Assembly: GCA_012513125.1 (NCBI GenBank)
Contig: JAAZCS010000174.1
Span: 1-5,374, forward strand
Length of the DNA stretch: 5,374 bases
Direction: 5' to 3'
Source: Treponema sp.
GTDB taxonomy: Bacteria; Spirochaetota; Spirochaetia; Treponematales; Treponemataceae
The notes under the pieces are model-generated. The model did no database searches. It saw only the letters and a program-made list of their open reading frames with translations, and was not told the origin of the DNA. Every line of letters starts with the position of its first letter. Positions within the stretch are counted from its first letter, which is position 1. Below, piece after piece: positions 1-5,374 of this stretch. Position numbers and translations under genes: made by a program.

Positions 1-2234
1 CAATTGGAGAAGGCGCAGATGCTGTTTATTTAGGTTTAAAAAGTTTTAATGCAAGATTGAGAACTACAAATTTTGCATGGAATCAGTTTGAGGCCGCAGT
101 TGATTCCATTCATAAACAGCACAAGAAAATTTATGTTACTGTAAATACAGTTTGTGAAGAGAATGAAACAGAACGTTTATATAGGTTTTTGGCATATTTA
201 AATGAAGTTAATCCTGATGGACTTATTGTTCAAGATTATGCTGTTATAAGAATGGTTCAAGACTATTTTCAAAATTTGAAATTGCATGCATCGACACAAA
301 TGAATGTGGAAAGCTCGAATGCTGTTCGTTTATTACAAAAAGAGGGTTTGACTAGAATGGTTCTTGCCCGTGAATTAAATTTGGAAGAAATAGCAAAAAT
401 CAAAAAAGAAACAAACGCAGAGCTTGAAGTTTTTGTTCATGGTGCGTTATGTGTCAGTGAATCTGGTTTATGTTTATTTTCTAGCTTTTTAGGTGGAAAG
501 TCTGCAAATAGAGGAATGTGTACACAAGCTTGTAGAAGACTTTATTCAGCAGAGATTCCTGGGGGAATAAAACAAGGGTATTATTTTTCACCATGTGATT
601 TAGAATTAATTGATCAAATTCCATCTTTAATTGATGCAGGTGTAGATTCATTTAAAATTGAAGGCAGAATGAAAAGTGCCGATTATGTTGGAAGTGTAGT
701 TTCTGCATACAGATATGTTATTGACCATTATCAAGAAGATAAAAAAGGTGCTATAGCCGCAGGAAAACGTATATTGGCTGCAGACTTTGCAAGAAGCAAA
801 ACAAGCTATTGGTATAATTTTAAGTCTTTGGATGAAGGTGTTGAAAATGCTGGTTCAAAGATTTTGAATCCTAACCAAGCAGGTGGAACTGGAATTTATT
901 TAGGAAAGATTTCTGCAATAAAACCGGCTGATCCTTCAGTAATTGAAATGATAGCAAAAAATGCTCCAAAAGATACTCCTGAAGAACAGCTAAATATAAA
1001 GATGGCCATTTTTAGCGGTGGTTCATATGATCCAGAACCAGGGGATTCAATTAGACTTCATAAAAAAGATGATTCTGGAAGAACTAGTTCAAAAGTTAGA
1101 AGTGTTGAAATAACCGATGATGATAAACACTGGATAAATATTCCAGGTGGTTTTTCAATTGGGGATAGTGTTTATCTTTTACAAACAAAATCAATGTCAA
1201 AAAGATATCCTCACGTATTACCTCATGATATTAGTAAATACAGAAGACAGCCAAAAGATGAATTGCTTCCAATATTAGACATAACACCAATAAAAGAAAA
1301 GGAATTGTCATATTTTCCTGAAGGTATTTATGTTCAAGTTTCTACAATTCAGGATATTTTTTCAATTCAAGGAATTAATCCTATAAAAGTAATTTTGGAA
1401 TATAATTCAGAAACATCATATGATTTATTAAATCATAAAACAGTTCTTCCGTTTGCAAAAAAGCAAGTATTTATTTCATTTGATCCATTTTGCTCATCTA
1501 GTCAAGAGGATTTGTTGACAGATCAAATCAATCAATTGATAGAAGATGGTTACAAAAACTTTGTTGCTAATAATATTGCCCATATAAATATTCTTAAAGA
1601 TAAAGGTGTAAATGTTGTTGCTGGACCTTACTTATATACTTTTAATAGATGGGCTGTCTCTTGGTTAGAAAATCAAAATATTGGTGCATTCATTATGCCG
1701 TATGAAAATTCTAGAAGAAACTTGGAAGCAACATTTGATTCTTCTGTTAGGGATAGAGTTCTTGTTCCAGTTTTTGCTTATCCAACATTATTCAGAATGA
1801 GATTTAAGTTACCTTCTGATTATAATTTTACATATTTTGAAGATAAAGAAAATTCTGTGTTTAAAACAAATTCTACAGTGGACGGCTCTTTTGTAATGCC
1901 AGAAGAACCTTTTTCTATTTTAGATAAAGTTGAATATATTTATAAATCTGGCTTTTCACGAATATTAATTGATTTTTCAAAAACAAAAGTATCACGCTCA
2001 CAAATTAAGTCTGTTTTAACTTCATTGACAAAATCTATTTCTTTGCCTGATGTTTCAAGATTTAATTGGAAAGATGGATTTTATTCACCAAAACAAATGG
2101 AAGAATATAGATCAAGCAATCTAAGGGAAGCTGAAAGAAAAGAGAAAATTAGAGAAGTTTCCATAGAAAGAAATCAGCAAAATCGATCTTCATCAACGGG
2201 AATGAAACGAAAATTTAATAATAAAAATCACTAG
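1..2234 (+). CDS. U32-family peptidase/RNA hydroxylase-like protein, long form (5' partial)
   Basis: The reading frame is open from the left edge (first full codon at 3), so the gene begins upstream; the internal TTG at 57 is not a real start. The visible 743 residues open with GADAVYLG, which in U32 proteins lies about 20-30 residues from the N-terminus, so little is missing. The U32 signature follows at about residues 142-160 (EVFVHGALC, then GLC), then GMCTQAC and SPCDL. This gives cysteines at about 150, 157, 173, 177 and 198, enough for the four-Cys Fe-S site known in this family. SFKIEGRMK (about 216-224) is the second conserved block. A beta-rich region with two PGD/IGD turns (about 334-395) is followed by a second alpha/beta half (about 440-660) and a very charged, basic tail (about 699-743). 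Characterised relatives include RlhA (23S rRNA C2501 hydroxylation), TrhP (tRNA U34 hydroxylation) and collagenase-type PrtC. The length and two-half layout fit the RlhA-like long form best, but the substrate cannot be assigned from sequence. Probably cytoplasmic. Family sure, function uncertain. Confidence 0.93.
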   Translation, partial: IGEGADAVYLGLKSFNARLRTTNFAWNQFEAAVDSIHKQHKKIYVTVNTVCEENETERLYRFLAYLNEVNPDGLIVQDYAVIRMVQDYFQNLKLHASTQMNVESSNAVRLLQKEGLTRMVLARELNLEEIAKIKKETNAELEVFVHGALCVSESGLCLFSSFLGGKSANRGMCTQACRRLYSAEIPGGIKQGYYFSPCDLELIDQIPSLIDAGVDSFKIEGRMKSADYVGSVVSAYRYVIDHYQEDKKGAIAAGKRILAADFARSKTSYWYNFKSLDEGVENAGSKILNPNQAGGTGIYLGKISAIKPADPSVIEMIAKNAPKDTPEEQLNIKMAIFSGGSYDPEPGDSIRLHKKDDSGRTSSKVRSVEITDDDKHWINIPGGFSIGDSVYLLQTKSMSKRYPHVLPHDISKYRRQPKDELLPILDITPIKEKELSYFPEGIYVQVSTIQDIFSIQGINPIKVILEYNSETSYDLLNHKTVLPFAKKQVFISFDPFCSSSQEDLLTDQINQLIEDGYKNFVANNIAHINILKDKGVNVVAGPYLYTFNRWAVSWLENQNIGAFIMPYENSRRNLEATFDSSVRDRVLVPVFAYPTLFRMRFKLPSDYNFTYFEDKENSVFKTNSTVDGSFVMPEEPFSILDKVEYIYKSGFSRILIDFSKTKVSRSQIKSVLTSLTKSISLPDVSRFNWKDGFYSPKQMEEYRSSNLREAERKEKIREVSIERNQQNRSSSTGMKRKFNNKNH

Positions 2235-2251
2235 ACAATAAATTTGCTACA

Positions 2252-2289
2252 AAGGCAGGAAATAAGAAAATTTCCTGCCTTGTTTTTTT
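2252..2289 (+). terminator. Intrinsic terminator of the U32 gene
   Basis: A perfect 12-bp stem (2252-2263 with 2270-2281, core GGCAGGAAAT / ATTTCCTGCC) closes a 6-base AAGAAA loop. After one G comes a run of seven T (2283-2289). It starts 17 bases after the U32 stop codon. The T-run overlaps the stop codon of the convergent ssb gene. On the minus strand the hairpin is followed only by TTTGTAGC, so it should act mainly on rightward transcripts, although the stem could also protect the ssb mRNA 3' end. Confidence 0.9.
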
Positions 2290-2704
2290 AGAATGCTACT
2301 TCTTCTTGCATTGATTGATTTTGGTTTTCAAATTTTGATTCTGTTTGATTACTGCTTTTTTCAGACGAATTTTGGAAAACAGGTTTAAACTCAATATGCT
2401 CTGCAATTATTAGTATTTTGCTTTGTGATTTTCCGTCAGTATCTTTCCATCTGTTTTGTTTTAGTCTTCCAACAACTCTGATTGATCTGCCTTTAGTTCC
2501 ATTTTTTTCGCAATAGTCAGCAGTTTTGCCATAAGTTTCAATATCAAAGAATGATACTTCTTCAAAAGATTCTCCGCTACTTTTTTTTGCAAATCGATTT
2601 ACAGCCAATGAAAATTTACACACTTTAAAACCTTTCATCGGTTCAGAAAGTTCTGCATCCTTTACAATATTCCCTTCTAGAATAAGTGAATTTAACTGGT
2701 TCAT
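2288..2704 (-). CDS. ssb: Single-stranded DNA-binding protein (SSB)
   Basis: The product is 138 residues and would bind ssDNA during replication, recombination and repair. It shows the SSB OB-fold from about residue 4 to 107: LILEGNIVKDAEL at strand 1, CKFSLAVNRF, then FFDIETYGKTADYC, and the typical KGRSIRVVGRL / RW.D.DGKSQSK / IAEHIEF block. A Ser/Asn/Gln/Glu-rich flexible tail (108-138) ends in QEEVAF, in the place of the acidic tip (DDDIPF in E. coli) that recruits partner proteins; here the penultimate Pro is Ala. The start at 2704 (MNQLNS) is chosen because GGAG lies 6 bases upstream and because SSBs begin right at strand 1. The longer frame opening at 2758 adds 18 residues with no ribosome site. 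In many bacteria, including T. pallidum, ssb sits between rpsF and rpsR; here it stands apart, so it may be a second copy or a relocated gene. Short for the family but complete. Confidence 0.93.
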   Translation of the reverse strand: MNQLNSLILEGNIVKDAELSEPMKGFKVCKFSLAVNRFAKKSSGESFEEVSFFDIETYGKTADYCEKNGTKGRSIRVVGRLKQNRWKDTDGKSQSKILIIAEHIEFKPVFQNSSEKSSNQTESKFENQNQSMQEEVAF

Positions 2705-2710
2705 AAAAAA

Positions 2711-2714
2711 CTCC
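2711..2714 (-). promoter_or_regulatory. Ribosome binding site of ssb (GGAG)
   Basis: On the minus strand GGAG is followed by six T and then ATG at 2704. This is the only clear Shine-Dalgarno sequence in front of a gene start in the window. It decides the start in favour of MNQLNS over the upstream ATG at 2758. Confidence 0.75.
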
Positions 2715-2727
2715 AATAATAAAAATT

Positions 2728-2745
2728 CATACAAACAATTGTATG
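2728..2745. repeat. Perfect 7-bp inverted repeat upstream of ssb
   Basis: CATACAA - ACAA - TTGTATG: two 7-base arms around a 4-base spacer, 13 bases upstream of the ssb ribosome site. On the minus strand it contains TACAAT, a possible -10 element, so a protein bound here could block ssb transcription. It could equally form a small hairpin in the ssb leader. It does not match the E. coli (CTGT-N8-ACAG) or Bacillus (GAAC-N4-GTTC) LexA box. Role is inferred from position only. Confidence 0.4.
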
Positions 2746-2746
2746 G

Positions 2747-2768
2747 AGGATACTTCAAAGAAGTTCCT
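2747..2768. repeat. Imperfect inverted repeat upstream of ssb
   Basis: AGGA-T-ACTTC - AAA - GAAGT-TCCT: nine paired positions with one unpaired T (2751) around a 3-base loop, lying directly next to the 2728-2745 repeat. It sits between the end of the upstream gene and ssb on the minus strand. No T-run follows it on either strand, so it is not a normal terminator. It may be an operator or an mRNA leader or processing hairpin. Confidence 0.3.
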
Positions 2769-2816
2769 ATGAATAATATTGATTTTTATGAAGTGTTTCG
2801 GAAGTATTTAGATGAA

Positions 2817-2842
2817 AAAATTAACCATTGCTAACTAATTTT
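2817..2842 (-). terminator. Possible weak terminator at the end of the 628-aa gene
   Basis: Read on the minus strand, AAAATTA-GTTA-GCAA-TGGT-TAATTTT can fold as RNA into an 11-pair stem with a GCAA (GNRA-type) loop, running into a six-T run just after the stop codon. The stem has no G-C pair and three G-U wobbles, so it is weak. If it does not work, ssb would be read through from the gene upstream. Confidence 0.2.
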
Positions 2843-4707
2843 AGAATATATAAAGTAACATATTCAGTAAGATTTTTTTCTTCTTTAATTTTTTGCATAT
2901 TTGGAGTTTTTACTAATGTTTCTGCCAAATTTTGAACTCTTTCTTTTGTAAAAGAAGTTGTAGATAAAGTTTTTACAACACGTCTTGTATAATCTCTGAT
3001 TAATGAATTTACATCTTCTACAAGTTGTTGATTTGCTTCTGGGGAAATTATTTTGTTCCATTGTTTTATAGAAAAATTTAACTCTCTATCTAAACTTGAA
3101 CCTTCAGGAATTAGTTCTTTTGAAATAGTAATTGCTTGATCTGCCAGTTGTTCCTGTTTTGAAACATGTTTTTGAGGTTTGTTTTCATCTTTTCTTGTTT
3201 CAATTTTCTGTTCTGAATCAGTTTTTTTTGTATTTTTCTTTTTGTTTGAAAATAAACTAATTATCCACGAAATAATTGGAATGCTGTATACAAAAGGTAA
3301 TCGTATTTTTGCACTTGATAATATCTGGGAGTTTTTTAGCATTAACAAATCACTGAATGGAAGAATTTTTCCTTCTGAAAAAATCTGGAACGCCTGAAGA
3401 GTCTCATCATCTTCTTTTTCATATGACAAAAGAGTCATAAAATTTGCAGTTAATAATGAATATAACACAGGAGATTGTAATTCAACTTGCTTTTGTAGGC
3501 ATCGTTCAAATTGTTCTGAATTAGTCATTTCTGGAAGTTTTTCAAAGTTTAACAGTGCGTTGAACCATTTATTTTCAAGAATATCCTGAATTGTGTCATG
3601 TGCTTCTCCGCACAATTTTACAACAATTTGGATAATCTTGTTTTTATATACGAAATATCTAGTTCCTGATTCAACTTTGAAAACAAGCAGTTTTGGTAAT
3701 TCTGATTTACTTTGTGTTGTTGAATGAGTTTGTAAAAATTCTTTTAAATCATCTTCTGAATAAAGTCCATAAAGAAGTTTTCCATTTTGATTTTTAAATT
3801 TCAAGATTTGATGCATTGAAAAGAAAAATGGATATTTACCTAAATTTAATTCAAGTTCTTTCAAAGCATCTTGTTTTTTTTGTGAAGTTTGCATTTGATC
3901 TTTTAGATAAGTGCTATAGCTTTCACAAATGTAAACAGATTGTAAAATATTGATGTCTTCAAGTGTCTTATCTTGTATTTTTTCAAAATCTTGGCGGATA
4001 AAATAGCAAAGTTGATTCCATAGGTAATAATCATCACTGTTTATTAAATCAGTTGATTCTTTTAGATTTTCATCAACAAAATGTTTAAAGAAATTTTTTA
4101 TTGAGATTTCTTTTGCAGGATTTGTTCCCCTTAGTTTCTTTAGGAAATAATCGTGGAATTCATCTTTTTTCAAAATCTTTTTTATTTTGATTTGAGCTGC
4201 TTCTTGAAGAACTGGAATTGGTACGCATGCTGGTAAAAGCAAGGACGGAATATTCTGCGAAAATTCTAGTATATATAAAAGTGGAGATTTTGAGTTGTGG
4301 TTATTAATTGAAGACGGAATATATGAAGAAGAATCTTTTCTTTCTAGAATAGCCACCGGAAAAAGCTTTGGAAGATCAGAAACTAAAGGAAATGGAGTTG
4401 AGTCATTTGATAGTATATCTTTATATTGCTTTGAGTAGATTACAGAATAGAATGAAATAGAAATAATCGTTCTTTTGTTGCCGTTTGTAAGTAATGTAAC
4501 TAATCTTTTTTCTGTTAAGCCTTGAATTTCAGCCAGTAGAGTTTCTGATGGATCTCCTAAGTATTTAACGAGATCAGCTTGTTCTTCTACATGATGTTCT
4601 GCATATTTTTTTACATATGTGCAAAATTCTCTGAAGTCTATAAAACCAGATTTCTTTTTATCTGCGTAAAATCGAATAATTGAACTAAGATTTGAACTCG
4701 TAGGCAT
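2821..4707 (-). CDS. Uncharacterised 628-residue protein, EF-hand-like N-terminus, one hydrophobic segment
   Basis: I do not recognise a named family. From the N-terminus: a helix (SSIIRFYA), an EF-hand-like 12-residue loop at 16-27 (DKKKSGFIDFRE), and a second helix rich in charge (about 28-50). Then comes a long mixed alpha/beta region (about 60-465) with hydrophobic, Pro-containing stretches near 104-120 and 141-170. A hydrophobic segment at 470-486 (LPFVYSIPIISWIISLF) could be a single membrane span or a membrane anchor. It is followed at once by a Lys-rich, probably disordered linker (488-520) and a helical C-terminal domain (about 521-628, including DYTRRVVKTL). No signal peptide, lipobox, ATP-binding motif or catalytic motif is visible. 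The start at 4707 has no Shine-Dalgarno; the next in-frame Met lies far inside (residue 272), and a TAAAAT element ends 6 bases upstream, so the mRNA may be leaderless. It is divergent from hisC, and ssb follows 116 bases downstream on the same strand. The layout recalls long conserved treponemal hypotheticals (from memory, unsearched). Confidence 0.85.
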   Translation of the reverse strand: MPTSSNLSSIIRFYADKKKSGFIDFREFCTYVKKYAEHHVEEQADLVKYLGDPSETLLAEIQGLTEKRLVTLLTNGNKRTIISISFYSVIYSKQYKDILSNDSTPFPLVSDLPKLFPVAILERKDSSSYIPSSINNHNSKSPLLYILEFSQNIPSLLLPACVPIPVLQEAAQIKIKKILKKDEFHDYFLKKLRGTNPAKEISIKNFFKHFVDENLKESTDLINSDDYYLWNQLCYFIRQDFEKIQDKTLEDINILQSVYICESYSTYLKDQMQTSQKKQDALKELELNLGKYPFFFSMHQILKFKNQNGKLLYGLYSEDDLKEFLQTHSTTQSKSELPKLLVFKVESGTRYFVYKNKIIQIVVKLCGEAHDTIQDILENKWFNALLNFEKLPEMTNSEQFERCLQKQVELQSPVLYSLLTANFMTLLSYEKEDDETLQAFQIFSEGKILPFSDLLMLKNSQILSSAKIRLPFVYSIPIISWIISLFSNKKKNTKKTDSEQKIETRKDENKPQKHVSKQEQLADQAITISKELIPEGSSLDRELNFSIKQWNKIISPEANQQLVEDVNSLIRDYTRRVVKTLSTTSFTKERVQNLAETLVKTPNMQKIKEEKNLTEYVTLYILKLVSNG

Positions 4708-4713
4708 ATAATG

Positions 4714-4742
4714 ATTTTATAATAAAAGAACTGAATAAACAA
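4714..4742 (-). promoter_or_regulatory. Candidate promoter of the 628-aa gene
   Basis: On the minus strand there is TTGTTT (4742-4737), a 17-base spacer, then TAAAAT (4719-4714), a good sigma70-type pair. Only CATTAT separates the -10 from the ATG at 4707, so the expected start of transcription is at or within a base of the start codon. That agrees with the missing ribosome site. In AT-rich DNA such matches also arise by chance. Confidence 0.4.
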
Positions 4743-4745
4743 GAT

Positions 4746-4753
4746 GATTAATC
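4746..4753. promoter_or_regulatory. 8-bp palindrome GATTAATC between the divergent promoters
   Basis: A perfect 8-base palindrome lies between the two candidate -35 elements (4737-4742 and 4759-4764). Its place would suit a regulator acting on both genes. It is short, AT-rich and occurs once here, so chance is quite possible. Confidence 0.2.
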
Positions 4754-4758
4754 GCGTA

Positions 4759-4787
4759 TTGAAATGAAAATGTAAAGTAATTAAAAT
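4759..4787 (+). promoter_or_regulatory. Candidate promoter of hisC
   Basis: TTGAAA (4759-4764), a 17-base spacer and TAAAAT (4782-4787) form a good sigma70-type pair. The -10 overlaps the first possible hisC ATG (4786), so transcription would begin near 4794-4795, exactly at the second in-frame ATG. If this promoter is the one used, hisC is leaderless and starts at 4795, not at 4786. Confidence 0.4.
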
Positions 4788-5374
4788 GAAAATTATGATA
4801 ATTGCACAAAGAATGAATAATCTTCACCCATATATTCCGGGCGAACAGCCAAAAGATAGGGAATATATAAAATTAAATGCAAACGAAAATCCCTATCCTC
4901 CTAGTACAGATGTTATTGATAAAGCAATAGAATCTTTAAGAAAAAAATCAAAGATGATGACTTTATATCCAGATCCTGATTCAAATGAATTACACAAGGC
5001 AATTGCAGAAATGTTAAATCAAACTGGTGGTGTATTGTGTCGTTGTGTTTCAGATGGCGAAAAAATTCAGCCTTCAAAAGAAGACAAAATTCCTTTTACT
5101 GTAACTCCGGAAATGATTTATTCTGGAAATGGTAGCGATGAAGTTTTGTCATTTGTTTTTTATGCTTTCTTTGACAGTAGTAAAAAATTCATAATGCCAG
5201 AGTTCACTTATAGTTTTTATCCTGTTTATGCGGGATTTTACAATATTCCAAGCGAGTTAGTGAAGTTAAATGATGATTGGTCTCTTAACAAAGAAAAAAT
5301 AATTGAACTGGCTAATAAAAATGATAGCGGTGTCATTTTTGCAAATCCTAATGCCCCAACAGGAATAGGATTGA
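4786..5374 (+). CDS. hisC: Histidinol-phosphate aminotransferase (3' partial)
   Basis: This PLP-dependent class I/II aminotransferase of histidine synthesis interconverts imidazole-acetol phosphate plus glutamate with histidinol phosphate plus 2-oxoglutarate; some family members also act on aromatic amino acids. About 196 residues are visible, roughly half of the usual 350-380, and the frame runs off the right edge before the catalytic Lys. Recognisable blocks are NNLHPYIPGEQP (11-22), KLNANENPYPPS (29-40), LYPDPDSNELHKAI (60-73), SGNGSDEVLSFVF (113-125, PLP phosphate site), MPEFTYSFYPVYAGF (137-151) and FANPNAPTG (185-193, with the PLP-contacting Asn). A segment at about 79-105, containing CRC, looks like an insertion of roughly 25 residues before the GNGSDE strand. 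A TGA at 4765 limits the N-terminus. ATGs at 4786, 4795 and 4813 are all in frame and none has a Shine-Dalgarno; the outermost is given here, but the promoter position favours 4795. The ATG at 4813 would cut off the usual xxRxxNL lead-in. No other his gene is in the window. Confidence 0.93.
   Translation, partial: MKIMIIAQRMNNLHPYIPGEQPKDREYIKLNANENPYPPSTDVIDKAIESLRKKSKMMTLYPDPDSNELHKAIAEMLNQTGGVLCRCVSDGEKIQPSKEDKIPFTVTPEMIYSGNGSDEVLSFVFYAFFDSSKKFIMPEFTYSFYPVYAGFYNIPSELVKLNDDWSLNKEKIIELANKNDSGVIFANPNAPTGIGL

Noticed and set aside
57..59. TTG at 57 as the start of the U32 gene
   Set aside because: The same frame is open to the window edge and encodes the conserved GADAVYLG block upstream of this codon, so the gene begins before the window.
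2705..2758. 18-residue N-terminal extension of SSB starting at 2758
   Set aside because: It has no ribosome site, its residues do not resemble SSB, it crosses the inverted repeat, and the ATG at 2704 has GGAG at proper spacing.
2728..2768. SOS (LexA) box for ssb
   Set aside because: Neither dyad fits the CTGT-N8-ACAG or GAAC-N4-GTTC type of site, so SOS control is not supported by sequence.
2769..2834. 21-residue plus-strand frame (MNNIDFYEVF...) in the gap upstream of ssb
   Set aside because: The amino-acid content looks protein-like, but there is no ribosome site at a usable distance (GGAGG is 19 bases away), and it runs antisense into the end of the 628-residue gene. A small peptide or a gene remnant cannot be excluded.
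3179..3397. 72-residue plus-strand open frame
   Set aside because: It lies wholly inside the 628-residue minus-strand gene, opposite its hydrophobic segment and Lys-rich linker. Its Phe-rich composition is what the complement of AAA/GAA codons gives, and no ribosome site precedes it.
1..5374. Mobile element, defence system, CRISPR array or RNA gene
   Set aside because: No transposase, integrase, nuclease or toxin-antitoxin gene, no regularly spaced repeats and no tRNA or rRNA fold were seen on either strand; the largest gene-free gaps are 116 and 78 bases.

Overview
The window is an AT-rich bacterial segment, most likely from a spirochaete of the Treponema type. That placement rests on the SSB sequence style and on an uncharacterised long protein whose N-terminal layout I associate with treponemes. 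It is an inference from memory, not from a search. Four genes account for nearly all of the sequence. No tRNA, rRNA, CRISPR array, insertion sequence or phage gene is visible.

Layout: (1) Positions 1-2234 (+) hold a long U32-family protein that enters from the left edge already in frame, so only its extreme N-terminus is missing. It ends at a strong intrinsic terminator (2252-2289). (2) Positions 2288-2704 (-) encode a single-stranded DNA-binding protein, convergent with the U32 gene; its stop codon overlaps the terminator's T-tract. Its 116-base upstream gap carries a good GGAG ribosome site and two adjacent inverted repeats. (3) Positions 2821-4707 (-) encode a 628-residue protein of unknown function. 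It has an EF-hand-like loop near the N-terminus, one hydrophobic segment, a long Lys-rich linker and a helical C-terminal domain. (4) From 4786 to the right edge (+) is the first half of a histidinol-phosphate aminotransferase (HisC), divergent from gene 3.

The genes do not form an obvious pathway: RNA modification or proteolysis, DNA binding, an unknown protein and amino-acid metabolism. The only possible co-transcription is gene 3 into ssb. I see no convincing new multi-gene system. The observations most worth checking are the 78-base divergent gap between gene 3 and hisC, where both sides show a TTG-type -35, a 17-base spacer and a TAAAAT -10 placed so that transcription would start at or next to an ATG (possible leaderless mRNAs), and the uncharacterised 628-residue protein itself.
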